From NCBI GenBank assembly GCA_910575405.1, contig CAJTER010000001.1, positions 176,382-240,381 of the forward strand: DNA of 64,000 nucleotides, given 5' to 3'. The number at the start of each line of letters is the position of its first letter. The first letter of the stretch is position 1. Position numbers and translations under genes: made by a program. This document shows, piece by piece, positions 16,627 through 26,184 of this stretch. The stretch is from Clostridia bacterium (GTDB lineage Bacteria; Bacillota; Clostridia; Peptostreptococcales; Anaerovoracaceae). The notes under the pieces were generated by a model. That model saw nothing but the letters and a program-made list of their open reading frames with translations. It searched no databases and was not told the DNA's origin.

Positions 16627-18301
16627 GGATCACTTCTCCTTCAAAAATAACTGTTTCAAATTGAATGTCTTTGACTTTCTGCAGGTCTGCCTTCAGGGGA
16701 TCTTCTGAAAGGATGCAAAGGTTTGCCAGTTTTCCCGCCTCCAGGCTTCCCATTTTGTTCTCCCAGTGGAGCTGCTTTGCGGCGGCTGCGGTGTAGCCTT
16801 TCAGCAGGTTTTCCATGGAAATGCAGGCTTCTTCTGCTGGTCTGCGGCTCTCTGGAAAGCGTTCCGGGCTCAGGGGGAACTGGGGGTCGATTCTGGTATT
16901 CGCGATCTGCATTCCGAAAAGGGGGTTTGCCCGCTCCAGTTCATAATAGGTCACCACGTCGCTGGAAAAGGCCACCTGCGCTCCCGACTCCAGCATGGGG
17001 TTGAACTGGTACATTTGATTCCATCTGTCTTCGGGGATGAAGTTTTTGGCTTCTTCGCCAAAGTAGCCGCCGGACCAGTGACAGGACCAGTTGATGCTGA
17101 TTCCCAGCTCTGCTGGCTTTGCCATATCCTCCGGTGCCACCAGCTCGCAGTGGGCGAATATGATCTGGATACTCCAGAGCGCTCCCTGTGCGGCAGCTTC
17201 CTCCTTTGCTGCTTTTACTGCTTTCCAGCCAGTACGGAAGGCACGGTCCCCTACGATGTGAAGGTGGACATCCAGCCCTTCCTGGTTGCAGAGGAGAAAG
17301 CACTGTTTCAGTTCTTCCTCTTCCATTTTGATTTCTCCGTAATTGGTTCCAAAAGGATCGTTTACATGGGGATTCAGCAGAGCACCGTTTCCCGCTTCGT
17401 TGGTGCCGTCCAAAAAGAGCTTCATGGTATTCAGCTTGATGTGCTTGCTGCCGTACTGTGCCTGGTAATCCCGAAGCTGGGCGATTTTTTGCGGCAGATC
17501 TTCGTAGGACCAAAAGCGGACTGCCGCATCGTAGTAAAGCTTCAGCTGGCCCTGGTCATCCAGTTTTTTCAGAACCTCCATTTGAGCGCGACTTTCCACT
17601 ACTGCATCGAACACTGCGGTGATTCCGTGTTCTTTGAAAAAGTCCAGTACTGGTGCAAGGCTTTGCGTGTCCAGGTCTTGCGGCGGTTTCCAGCCGATTT
17701 TTTCGTACATTTTGTCCGCAAAGGAGAGCCAGGCCATTTCCTTGACCCAGCCTGTGGGCCTGCCCTTTTCATCCCGCACGAACATTTCCAGGCCCGGCAC
17801 TGGATCCGGGGTGTTTTCGTCCACTTCCATCATCTCCAGCATTTTGGAGTTGACCCAGTGCATGTGCTCCCCGAAATCCTGGCACAGGCAGGGGCGGTCG
17901 CTGACTGCAGTGTCCAGCAGTTCTTTTGCAGGGCCGCTTGCATCGAACATGTCCGTGGGGTAGTATTCAAAATACAGAAATGGCACTTCTTCCTTTGGGT
18001 GCTCCCGGGCATAGTCCTTTATGTAGGAAAGCAGATCCTCTGCCTTCTGAAACATGGGGATTTTGATGTGCCAGCTGCTCAGGGCCACGGCCGCCGGGTG
18101 GATATGGCTGTCTACAAAGCCCGGTATCACGGTTCTTCCCTCCAGATCGAATAATGCGGGGTCTGCTCCGGCGGCGGCTTTCCAGGTCTTTTCGTCGTCT
18201 GCACCAGCGTACACAATGGTTTCCCCCTCATATACGAGAGCTCCTTTTTTTATCTGTCCTTCCGGCGCAAGCAGGTTTGCGTTTCTTAATACAGTTGTCA
18301 T
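16613..18301 (-). CDS. YtcJ-like metal-dependent amidohydrolase, copy 1
   Basis: A 562-residue amidohydrolase-3 protein. Start of the barrel is FVDSHIHPA (HxH metal pair), with a VDVHLHIVGDRAF-type strand, FAHCELV and a late FSSD carrying the catalytic Asp, then the closing beta-sandwich strands LEAGKLANLCILSED. The family (YtcJ, NfdA-like) hydrolyses N-formyl or N-acyl amides and related bonds; no substrate can be assigned. AAAGAGG precedes ATG 18301. It is third of three tandem paralogues and is the most diverged of them in the region between the metal motifs. Confidence 0.88.
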   Translation of the reverse strand: MTTVLRNANLLAPEGQIKKGALVYEGETIVYAGADDEKTWKAAAGADPALFDLEGRTVIPGFVDSHIHPAAVALSSWHIKIPMFQKAEDLLSYIKDYAREHPKEEVPFLYFEYYPTDMFDASGPAKELLDTAVSDRPCLCQDFGEHMHWVNSKMLEMMEVDENTPDPVPGLEMFVRDEKGRPTGWVKEMAWLSFADKMYEKIGWKPPQDLDTQSLAPVLDFFKEHGITAVFDAVVESRAQMEVLKKLDDQGQLKLYYDAAVRFWSYEDLPQKIAQLRDYQAQYGSKHIKLNTMKLFLDGTNEAGNGALLNPHVNDPFGTNYGEIKMEEEELKQCFLLCNQEGLDVHLHIVGDRAFRTGWKAVKAAKEEAAAQGALWSIQIIFAHCELVAPEDMAKPAELGISINWSCHWSGGYFGEEAKNFIPEDRWNQMYQFNPMLESGAQVAFSSDVVTYYELERANPLFGMQIANTRIDPQFPLSPERFPESRRPAEEACISMENLLKGYTAAAAKQLHWENKMGSLEAGKLANLCILSEDPLKADLQKVKDIQFETVIFEGEVIHGKL

Positions 18302-18369
18302 GGTTTCCTCTTTCCTGACGCACGCTCCGCGTCCTCCAGGTGGATTTGAATGTTTCCCTTCAAATTTCC

Positions 18370-20106
18370 TTACTTGCTTTTCTGATAGACGATTTTTCCT
18401 TTGAAAATGGTCGTTTCCGTCTGAATCCTGTAAATTTCCTCTGGATCTGCCGCTTCCAAATCCCCATCCAGAATCACCAGATCCGCCGATTTGCCCGCCT
18501 CAATGCTCCCTGTGATATCCTCCAGGAACATCTGGTATGCTCCGTTTATAGTAATGGACTGAACTGCCTCCCAAAGCTCTGCCGGCCGTTCGGCTCCCAG
18601 GACTTTCCCCTTGAAGGTTTCATAGTCGGGAGCATCGGGGAATACGCTCCTGGTCATGGCGCACTGGATTTCGTGCATGGTGTCCGGCGGTGGTGTTACC
18701 GGGAAATCGGTGCCAAAGGCTGTCGTCACACCCTGGTCTAAAAAGATCCGGTAAGGGTAGCAAGCCTTTGCCCGCTCCTTTCCTACCATGGGTATCATGG
18801 CGTGGATATCGGAATCGTGGACCATCCACCGGGGCTGGCAGTTGGCCATAATATGCTCCCGGCCCATGGTTTTTACATCTTCCTCTGAAATGAGCATCAG
18901 ATGGGCGATTACATTTCTCGCTGCAGCATCCTCGCTCCCCCGGCCATCTTCCGCAGGCCTTCCCTGTTCTTTTCGCCGCAGCTCCTGTGCTTTTGCCAGA
19001 CAGCGGACGCCCTGGCTGACGGCCTTATCTCCCATGGCGTGAATGTGGATGCTGAATCCCGCTTTCATGGCTTCCTGTGACGTTTTTGTCAGCTCCTCAT
19101 CGCTCCAGAACAGGGCTCCATTGTGCCCAGGCGGCAGTCCGCTTTCCTCCAGAAATTCCGCTTCATAAGGCTCTGAAAGGGCGAATTCTCCTTCCGCGAA
19201 GATTTTGACCGTATCAATTTTGAAGGTGTCGTCAATGGCATCCGCAGCCCGTTTTTCGACAAATCCCGCAAGCTGTTCTGAGGCCTTTCCCGGCTCTGCC
19301 AGATATACCCCTCTTGCCCGCAGGGTCAGCTTTCCCTCTTTTGCCAGCTCCTTGTAGGCCTCTTTGGCATTTTCGCTGTGCATACAGTCCTGCACCAGAG
19401 TTACGCCATATTTTCCCGCGTATTCCTTTTGGTAATAGAGGAAGGCTTCCTTGTATTGTTCCACGGAAAAGTCATAGCCCGGCACATTTTGTTTGATTAG
19501 TTCCATAGCCTCCGGTTCGCGAAACAGCCCGCCTGGGTATCCGTCTTCTTCTCTGGAAATCTCCCCTGCGTAGACCTCCGGCGTGTCTGCGCTGAGGCCG
19601 GCAAGCTGGATGACCTTGGTGTTGACCCACAGATTGTGCTGACAGAAGGATTCCAAAATCACCGGTCGGTCGCTGCAGATGGCGTCGATGTCGTGCCTTG
19701 TGGGCATTCTGCCGCAAAAGTTTCCCATGACCCAGCCCGTGCCCCGAATCAGCTCATCCTCCGGATGTGCTTTTATGAAGCGCTTGAGCCGCTCCATGTA
19801 GGCGCTGACCATGTCCTCCGCAGTCTGCCCCTCCTGCAAATAGATGCCGAAGAGATCGCAGCCCGAGTAGGCGCTGGCCGATATGGACGGGTGGCAGTGG
19901 GCGTCGCACATTCCTGGGAGCACGGTTTTTCCACTGCAGTCGATGATTTCTGTGCCTTCTCCCACATAGGCTTTGATGTCCGCATTCGTTCCGGCAGCCA
20001 GAATGGTTCCCTCTTTGACTGCTACCGCTTCTCCTCTTGTTACCCTTCCCTGCAGGTCTGCGGAGAAGGTTTTTCCGTTTATTAATACCAGATCCGCATA
20101 TGTCAT
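18370..20106 (-). CDS. YtcJ-like metal-dependent amidohydrolase, copy 2
   Basis: A 578-residue amidohydrolase-3 paralogue. Motifs: LPGMCDAHCHPS, FCQHNLWVNTK, FSIHIHAMGDKAV, a NVIAHLMLI strand and GTDFPVTPPPD. ATG 20106 is preferred over the GTG at 20139 because AGAGG stands 8 nt before it and the family start (YADLVLINGKTFSAD) follows directly. It lies 35 nt behind copy 3 and 68 nt before copy 1. Three consecutive copies in one operon suggest either a set of related substrates or stepwise hydrolysis of one complex molecule. Confidence 0.88.
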   Translation of the reverse strand: MTYADLVLINGKTFSADLQGRVTRGEAVAVKEGTILAAGTNADIKAYVGEGTEIIDCSGKTVLPGMCDAHCHPSISASAYSGCDLFGIYLQEGQTAEDMVSAYMERLKRFIKAHPEDELIRGTGWVMGNFCGRMPTRHDIDAICSDRPVILESFCQHNLWVNTKVIQLAGLSADTPEVYAGEISREEDGYPGGLFREPEAMELIKQNVPGYDFSVEQYKEAFLYYQKEYAGKYGVTLVQDCMHSENAKEAYKELAKEGKLTLRARGVYLAEPGKASEQLAGFVEKRAADAIDDTFKIDTVKIFAEGEFALSEPYEAEFLEESGLPPGHNGALFWSDEELTKTSQEAMKAGFSIHIHAMGDKAVSQGVRCLAKAQELRRKEQGRPAEDGRGSEDAAARNVIAHLMLISEEDVKTMGREHIMANCQPRWMVHDSDIHAMIPMVGKERAKACYPYRIFLDQGVTTAFGTDFPVTPPPDTMHEIQCAMTRSVFPDAPDYETFKGKVLGAERPAELWEAVQSITINGAYQMFLEDITGSIEAGKSADLVILDGDLEAADPEEIYRIQTETTIFKGKIVYQKSK

Positions 20107-20141
20107 GTCCCGTTCCTCTCTTCCGATGCCTTCCTGCACCT

Positions 20142-21863
20142 TTACTTTTTCCTGTAAACGACTTTTCCTTTAAACCAGGTCTGCTTTACCTGGATATTTC
20201 CCAGCTCTTCCGGCTTTGTCTCTCTGATGTTCCTATCAAGAATGACGAAGTCCGCCGACTTTCCTGTTTCCAGGGAACCGGTAATGTCCTCTAAAAAGCA
20301 CTGATATGCGCTGGAAATCGTGTATCCTTCCACCATTTCCTTAAGACTCACCTTTTCTTCCTCAGCTCCCAGGGAAAGTCCTTTGTAAGTCTCGTATTCC
20401 GGATGAGCCGGGGTGATGGTTCTAGTCATTCCTGTGCCCATACCGATAAAGGGGCTTGGCGGAATAGTGACCGGGAAGTCGGTTCCGCAGCTGATTCTGC
20501 AGCCTGCCTTTCGCATGGCGCCAAAGCGATACGTGTTTTGGATGCGTTCTTTTCCCAGCATGGCGATGCCGTTTTGCTCGCTCATACTGTCGGCAATTGC
20601 CCACATGGGCTGGATTGCGGCGATGATGCCCATTTTGGCCATTCGCTCTATATCCCTTTCATCTGCCAGCATCAGGTGGGTGATGGTGTGTCTGTTTTTG
20701 GAAACATCGTTAAAGTTGGATACATATTCAAAGGCGTCGACTGCCATTTTCACTGCCCCGTCCGTCATGCAGTGCAGGTGTATCTGCAGCCCTTCTGTGT
20801 CAAGCTTTAAGAAAGTCTCATTCAGTTCTTCCTGCGTCCACTGGATGTACCCTCTGTAGCCTTCCTTCATGCCCAGACCTGCGAGCCACTCTTTTTCAAA
20901 GGGTTCCTTCAGGTAAAAGGACAGTCCCGATCCGTCGATGAAGAATTTGACCGTCCGTATGCCAAAGCCCTCTGAGCAGTATTTTCCCTTATTTCTTATC
21001 ATTTCGTTGAACTGAGCCTCTGGCAGAGATGGATCGGCGCAAAAGGAGGTTTTCACTCGCATATGCAGGTCTCCCGATTCCTCCAGCTCCCGGTAGGCCT
21101 GTCTGGCGTTTTCACTGCAGTAAGCATCGAATATCAGCGTGTTTCCATATTTGCTGCCGAATTCCTCCTGATAAAACCGGATTCCCGCTTTATATTCCTC
21201 CACCGTGTAATCGGCTCCGGGAAGGTTTCGTATCAGCAGATCCATGGCCGTAGTTTCCTGGAAAATTCCCGTGGGATTTCCCGCCTCATCCCGCTCTACC
21301 ACGCCGTTTCTCGGAGTTTCCGTTTGTCTGTCAATACCTGCCAGCTCCAGTGCTTTGCTGTTGACCCACAGGTAATGATGATCAAAGGAGCGCAGCATGA
21401 CCGGCACATCGCTGACCACTTCATCCAGATCCTGCGCCTGCGGCTGACCCTGGGCAAAGGCTACAAAGAGAACCGGGTTCCAGCCCATTCCCCGTATCAG
21501 CTTTGCCTCAGGTTGCTCCGCCCGGTACGCCCGCAGCATTTCCTGATACGCCCGGATATAGTCTGCTCTTGTCCTATCCGGATCAAATTCCACGCCCCGC
21601 AGGCTAAAGTCAAAGAGCAGCTCCGTTGTCATGGAAGCATGAAGATGGGAGTCTGAAAGCCCCGGCAAAACCGTATTTCCGTCCAGATCCATCCATTCCG
21701 TATCCGGGCCCGCCAGCGCCGCAAGCTCTGACGATCTTCCCAGGGCAATGATTTTTTCTCCTGCGACAGCCATGGCTTCATACTCAAACTGATTTCCCTC
21801 TAAATCCACTGTATAGATCGATCCGTTTTTCAGGATCCGATCCGCGTTCCGTTCCTCTCTCAA
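20142..21863 (-). CDS. YtcJ-like metal-dependent amidohydrolase, copy 3
   Basis: A 573-residue amidohydrolase-3 paralogue closest to copy 2. Motifs: LPGLSDSHLHASM, FDHHYLWVNSK, IHLHCMTDGAVKMA, ITHLMLAD, GTDFPVTIPPSPF. In the second His motif the usual HxxGD reads HCMTDG, so the Gly is replaced while the Asp is kept. No ATG is available: the frame opens with TTG at 21869 or 21863. The GGAGG site is 9 nt from the second and only 3 nt from the first, so 21863 is chosen. It starts 131 nt behind the MFS gene. Confidence 0.85.
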   Translation of the reverse strand: MREERNADRILKNGSIYTVDLEGNQFEYEAMAVAGEKIIALGRSSELAALAGPDTEWMDLDGNTVLPGLSDSHLHASMTTELLFDFSLRGVEFDPDRTRADYIRAYQEMLRAYRAEQPEAKLIRGMGWNPVLFVAFAQGQPQAQDLDEVVSDVPVMLRSFDHHYLWVNSKALELAGIDRQTETPRNGVVERDEAGNPTGIFQETTAMDLLIRNLPGADYTVEEYKAGIRFYQEEFGSKYGNTLIFDAYCSENARQAYRELEESGDLHMRVKTSFCADPSLPEAQFNEMIRNKGKYCSEGFGIRTVKFFIDGSGLSFYLKEPFEKEWLAGLGMKEGYRGYIQWTQEELNETFLKLDTEGLQIHLHCMTDGAVKMAVDAFEYVSNFNDVSKNRHTITHLMLADERDIERMAKMGIIAAIQPMWAIADSMSEQNGIAMLGKERIQNTYRFGAMRKAGCRISCGTDFPVTIPPSPFIGMGTGMTRTITPAHPEYETYKGLSLGAEEEKVSLKEMVEGYTISSAYQCFLEDITGSLETGKSADFVILDRNIRETKPEELGNIQVKQTWFKGKVVYRKK

Positions 21864-21993
21864 TTTCAATTACCTCCTGTTTCTGGATAGACTGTTTTCC
21901 GAATAGACTGCCTTCTGCTCCACCTGATCAAGCGCCGTAAACGCCGCCCGGAAATCCTGCCCAGGTTCGCATCGTGCTCCCGCCTTACCGCAT

Positions 21994-23262
21994 CTATGCC
22001 TGCTCCCGGTACTTGTTCTTTTCCGATGTGCAGAATCCCCGGATAATCGCTACTACAACTAGTACACCTGCCATAATGAGCCATGCCGGCTGATAGCTTC
22101 CAAATTTCTGCAGCAACAGACTTACGCCTGTAGCGCCGAAGGCTCCGCCCAGACCCACGAATACGTTGACGTAGCCGATGAGCTTTCCCAGATCCTTTTC
22201 ACCGTACATGTGGCCCATCATCAGCGGTGAAATAATATTGATGGCCGGTACGCCGAATATGTAGCCGATTACAAACAGCGGAATTCCCCATCCTGCAGCG
22301 CCTGTGTAAGCCAGACCGACAACTGCCACAGCAAAGAAGAGACTGGTTCCCGCAGCGGCAATGGACAGCCTGAATTTGTCGCAGATGATTCCTACAATCG
22401 GGCCTGTGGCCATCATAACCAGGGACATGGCGGAAATCAAGGCAGTCGCTTTCGTCTGAGAGTAGCCGCCCATCATCATAGTGGGAATTCCGTGCTGAAG
22501 AATGGAACTGGATACGATTACTGCCAGAGTACAGGAAATAAACGCGATCCAGGTAATGGGCCTTTTCAGAGCTTCGCCAAAGCTGATGCCTCGGATTTCC
22601 CTGCTCTGCATGGCCGCAAGTTCCGCCTCTTCCAGGTCGCCGATTCGTTTCACGCCCTTCTGCGGTGGACTCCATACGATGATCTTTGCCGCAATAAGTA
22701 CGCATACCAAAGTGGCGATGGCCAAAACGATATATCCCATCTTCCATCCATATCCCAGAATTACGAAATTCAGCAGATTCATCAGGCCTACTGTGATAAT
22801 GGACATGCCTGCCAGGAAAATACTCATGGCCCGGCCCCTTGTCTTTTCACCAAACCAGTTGCTTACCAGCGTCTGACACGGCGTCATGGTAAATGCTCCA
22901 AAGCAAAAGCCCTGGGGAACCGCAAAGACATAAAACCAGAGCAGAGACTTTGCCATGGCAAATCCAATGAAAGAAATAATGCCCAGAATACCTGCCGCGA
23001 GCATGATCTTTTTGATGGTTCTTTCATTTAAAAACCTGGAAATGACCAGCAGGGTGATGATATTAGTAATGGACATGATTGTAATGTAAAAAGAGTAACC
23101 CGCTACCGGCAGCTGTAAATCCGTTGTAACCGGCATCAGAAAGACACCTGTTACAGAAACAATTCCGCTGTATACAAGGCCGCATAAAATTGCCGCCGCA
23201 ATTACGATCCACCATCCGTAGTAGAACTTTCCATTTTCGTCACGAAGAGTAAACGATTTCAT
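21994..23262 (-). CDS. MFS transporter, OFA-like (heads YtcJ operon)
   Basis: A 422-residue, 12-segment major facilitator, similar in layout to the one at 8509: GKFYYGWWIVIAAAILCGL at the start, PVTTDLQLPVAGYSFY after segment 1, and FGEKTRGRAMSIFLAGMS between segments 4 and 5. Being first in the transcription unit MFS-YtcJ3-YtcJ2-YtcJ1-GyrI-DUF3237, it probably imports the substrate of the amidohydrolases. AGGAGG lies 7-8 nt before ATG 23262. No sigma-54 site was found upstream, so this operon seems to be controlled differently from the 5-11 kb block. Confidence 0.86.
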   Translation of the reverse strand: MKSFTLRDENGKFYYGWWIVIAAAILCGLVYSGIVSVTGVFLMPVTTDLQLPVAGYSFYITIMSITNIITLLVISRFLNERTIKKIMLAAGILGIISFIGFAMAKSLLWFYVFAVPQGFCFGAFTMTPCQTLVSNWFGEKTRGRAMSIFLAGMSIITVGLMNLLNFVILGYGWKMGYIVLAIATLVCVLIAAKIIVWSPPQKGVKRIGDLEEAELAAMQSREIRGISFGEALKRPITWIAFISCTLAVIVSSSILQHGIPTMMMGGYSQTKATALISAMSLVMMATGPIVGIICDKFRLSIAAAGTSLFFAVAVVGLAYTGAAGWGIPLFVIGYIFGVPAINIISPLMMGHMYGEKDLGKLIGYVNVFVGLGGAFGATGVSLLLQKFGSYQPAWLIMAGVLVVVAIIRGFCTSEKNKYREQA

Positions 23263-23589
23263 AATAATTGCCTCCTTTAGTAAGTGTGAGCTGCTGTGTG
23301 AAGCGCTGTATGAGGCTTCCTGCCTGTCGCTCCCGGGGACAAGCCCGCATCCATGAGTTTCATAATTCCGTGGTTAACCATATCTTTATAATACAGTATT
23401 TTCAGAAAATTAAAATTAGAAATTTAGGGTAAATTTATGATTTTTTAACACGAAAAACACCATAAATTGAATAAAAAATGGAGATTAGATCGATATAGAA
23501 AATAGATATAAGATGTGAAATCCGCATTTGACGGATCCAAAAAATACGGCGGCCGCACCAAAAAGACAGAATGCGGCAGCCTTCTAAAA
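23263..23589. other. Leader region of the MFS-YtcJ operon
   Basis: No gene. It holds a 10-bp perfect palindrome TGGTTAACCA at 23371-23380 about 110 nt upstream of the MFS start, with an AT-rich stretch behind it (TATTAT on the minus strand near 23390) that could supply a -10 element. The palindrome is the best operator candidate for this operon. The rest (23400-23589) is AT-rich without visible features. Confidence 0.4.
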
Positions 23590-24805
23590 TTACAGATTTT
23601 CTATTTCCAGCTCTGACAATCCAGTATAAACGATCATTTTTTCCATGGGCACACCGTCGGCCTTCAGCATTTTCACCATATCCCTTTTTGACTCTTCCAG
23701 CTGCCTCTGTGATTCCTCAAGCTTTTCCTGCTGGCGCTTGAATTGTTCCTGACTGCTCGCAAACTCTTTCTGGTCGTGCATAAGCTGTTTCTGGCTGCGC
23801 GCAAGTTCTTCCTGACTGCTCGCAAACTCTTCCAGGCTGCTTCTGAAATCCGCCGCCATGCGCCTAATATCTTCCTTCAGTTCCTGCAGATCCGCCGTGA
23901 TCTTATCATCGCTGGCCTTGTCGTGCAGGTATTTTTCTCTCGCCAGGGCCTTTTCCCGCAGCATATCATTTCCAGCTGTTTTTCTCAGTATCGCCCGTGT
24001 CATTTCCAGCTCCTTTCCCCAAGCCGGATCAGTGCGTCCTGATATTCGCTTCCCTCTTCATCCGCATGTCTGAGATATTCCAGACAGAGCTCCAGCTTCG
24101 TCAGTTTCCCAATCGGTTTTTTCTCCGGGTTTACCTTGGGCAGCTCTATTACGCAGATTCCGGTCATGTTTGTAAAGGGAATATGGGTTGATTCTTCCAG
24201 TGCACTGACCACTTGGAAATTGGGGCGAATGGTGCTGGATATTTTGCCAGCCTGCAAGGCGGAAGAACGAGGCGTAGCCATAGCTACGGCGAGCGATGAC
24301 AACGCAGCAGATGGTAAAATAGACAGTGCCAGCCGTCCCGATTATCAGGTGGTCAGTGCACTAAGAAAGAGAAGAAGTTCAGGAAATTTTCTGTTTCCGG
24401 AAACATGGTGTCGTCTATAATACATATGGTAATCGTTTTTAATATTTTATCATAGGATGCCCCCTGATTCAATGAACTTCGAATCAACCCTCCGTGATAA
24501 TACAGCAACCGGTTCCGCAGATATTTCAGATTGCAGATCTGCATTTCAATGTCAATGAGCTCGCCGCTGCTGGTCTTAACCTTGATGTCCAAAATACTTT
24601 CCTTTTCCAGAACTCGTTCCCTGTGATGAAATGGGTTTTTGTACTCCAGGGATACGATGGGATCTTCCTCCCTGCCCAGGATATGGTTCAATAGCGCCAT
24701 CAGCACAAACTTGCTGTCTTCGTCATCCTTTCCATATACTGCTTTGAACATAACATCGTTTTTTAAGGTCAAAATTGCCCTGTTTCCTTCGCCCTGTGTT
24801 GCCAT
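23590..24805 (-). pseudogene. Rpn-family nuclease, broken by a MITE-like insertion and a frameshift
   Basis: Three open pieces on the minus strand form one rpn gene. 24353-24805 encodes the N-terminal nuclease half (LKNDVMFKAVYG, the core ILDIKVKTSSGELIDIEMQI, then LYYHG). 24000-24198 continues with STHIPFTNMTGICVIELPK. 23590-24003 gives the C-terminal coiled coil rich in SSQEEL and ESQRQL units. The first break is a 164-bp inverted-repeat element (24199-24362) that brings a stop codon at once. The second is a one-base shift near 24005-24015: the two frames meet at GERSWK-stop and ELEMTRAIL. An active protein is not expected. Confidence 0.85.
24199..24362. mobile_element. MITE-like inverted-repeat element in rpn
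   Basis: A 164-bp non-coding element with perfect 14-bp ends AGTGCACTGACCAC (24199-24212) and GTGGTCAGTGCACT (24349-24362). The inverted similarity continues, with mismatches, for about 55 bp on each side (both arms reach a TATTTTRCCA block), so the RNA or DNA could fold almost end to end. The short centre carries another small inverted repeat (GTAGCCATAGCTAC). No transposase is encoded. A clear target-site duplication could not be made out. Confidence 0.8.
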
Positions 24806-24984
24806 AATCCTTCCTCCTTTTGAAAATCAAATATTTTACATTTATAAACCATATATTACCACATTCAGATTCACTTGTCTATACATTTTTTCTTCATTCT
24901 TCCTTTTTTACCTTTTTACTCCATATTTTATGAGACAGGCCTCATTTCCCAAACAAATTTCCCAACTTTTTTAAATTTTTTCCC

Positions 24985-25022
24985 GTTTTTTTGTTACTTT
25001 TTGCAGACCTTTTGCATCTTAT
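24985..25022 (+). promoter_or_regulatory. Candidate ECF-type promoter, copy 1 (in front of sigma gene)
   Basis: TTTTTTGTTACTTTTTG, then CCTTTTGCATCTTA, in the same spacing as the copy at 27496. GTTAC and CATCTT are 17 nt apart, a usual ECF -35/-10 distance. It lies about 230 nt upstream of the sigma-factor gene; the rest of 24806-25253 is AT-rich with poly-T runs and a short open frame (MRGPRKRQTARL..., about 25057-25173). Confidence 0.55.
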
Positions 25023-25253
25023 AGACAGAGGTATATTGTTCTATCAAAGATCCAGAATGAGAGGGCCGCGAAAGAGGCAGACCGCCCGCTTGACTTTGCG
25101 CGCCGCTTCAGAGTATTCTTTTGTATGGGGACGGGATAATGATGATAGCCTGACGCAGCAGCCGGGCATGTGAAAGTCCAAACCTGACAGGCAGCACGCG
25201 TATACCGGATGCATATACCGGGTACGTACACATACCATTACAAGGAGCAGACG

Positions 25254-25826
25254 ATGAATTACAGGACAAAGCAGCGCATATTTGAAAAGAAGATCGCGCT
25301 GGAATATGAACATATCTACTATTTCATATGCTCCCGGGTGCAGGGCGACACCCATTTGGCGCGTGACATTACGCAGGATGTAATGGAAAGCATCTGGGAC
25401 AAGCTGGGGCAGCTGCAAAACGAGGCGGCACTCAAAAGCTGGATCCTGAAAATCATCCTCAATGAAATACGAAAATATTTCAGAGGACTGCAGGCCCAAA
25501 AGCGGAGCCTCTTCTTTGAGGAAAGCATGGACAGGCCGGAGGAAGCATTTGAGGTCCCGGACGAAAGCCAGCCGGATATCCTGGACCTGATTATCGCAAA
25601 GGAAGAAAGGGACCTTCTGATGAAGGCTATTAGCCGCATCCCGGATCCTTACCGCACCATTTTGGAGCTGCGGCTGATCTACGATTATCCCTTTCATGAA
25701 ATCGTGGAAAGCCTGTCCCTGAAGGAGGGCACAACGCGAGTCTATTTTTGCCGGGCAGTGGAAATGCTGGCTGAGGAATACCATAAGCTGACGAAAGGGG
25801 ACGAGGATGATGGAAATGGAATCTAA
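25254..25826 (+). CDS. ECF-type RNA polymerase sigma factor
   Basis: A 190-residue sigma-70-family protein of the extracytoplasmic-function class. Region 2 covers about residues 15-80 (ALEYEHIYYFICSRVQGD, then DITQDVMESIWDKL). Region 4 is about residues 125-180 (RIPDPYRTILELRLIYDYPF with the HTH EIVESLSLKEGTTRVYFCRA). No region 3 is present. AAGGAG stands 6 nt before ATG 25254; the frame is open to 25209. Its stop overlaps the next gene by 20 nt, which encodes a single-segment membrane protein, the classical sigma/anti-sigma arrangement. It probably drives the motif found at 24985 and 27496. Confidence 0.88.
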   Translation: MNYRTKQRIFEKKIALEYEHIYYFICSRVQGDTHLARDITQDVMESIWDKLGQLQNEAALKSWILKIILNEIRKYFRGLQAQKRSLFFEESMDRPEEAFEVPDESQPDILDLIIAKEERDLLMKAISRIPDPYRTILELRLIYDYPFHEIVESLSLKEGTTRVYFCRAVEMLAEEYHKLTKGDEDDGNGI

Positions 25827-26184
25827 ATATCGGGCATACAGCCAAGAGGAACGCCATGAATTCGTAAAGCAGGCCGCCAGGGAATACTACGCGCGGGAGC
25901 TGGGACCGCCCCCGCCCCTTGACCGGGCTTTTATGGAAAAAGAAAACCCGGGAAAGCGCTACTACCGAAAACGCCGGACTGCGGCAGCTGCGGTTCTCAT
26001 ACTGGCAGTGCTCTCCGGCATGGCGCTGAAAGCTTCCCTTCTTTCGGATCCCACATATAGCGAAAAGGGGCTCCTCCACCGCATCTACCAGCTTAAAAAT
26101 GGAAATCTGGCAACGGATCCGCAGGATGATTCTCTGCGCAGAGAGGAAACCTCCGTTCTTTTGCCACTGCTTCTACGGAAATAG
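25807..26184 (+). CDS. Putative anti-sigma-like membrane protein, probably frameshifted
   Basis: A 125-residue protein: charged cytoplasmic N-terminus (RAYSQEERHEFVKQAAREYY), one membrane segment at about residues 58-77 (TAAAAVLILAVLSGMALKAS), then an external part that stops early. It is translationally coupled to the sigma gene (20-nt overlap). The end LLPLLLRK is poor sequence, whereas a different frame from about 26160 on continues sensibly (see next entry), so I think one base was lost or gained near the TTTT at 26159-26162. Anti-sigma function is inferred from position and topology; no zinc-binding or other known anti-sigma motif is seen. Confidence 0.65.
   Translation: MMEMESKYRAYSQEERHEFVKQAAREYYARELGPPPPLDRAFMEKENPGKRYYRKRRTAAAAVLILAVLSGMALKASLLSDPTYSEKGLLHRIYQLKNGNLATDPQDDSLRREETSVLLPLLLRK

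Noticed and set aside
16766..18154. 462-codon plus-strand open frame
   Set aside because: Antisense shadow of the YtcJ copy 1 gene; no domain, no start signal, Cys/His/Phe composition typical of shadows.
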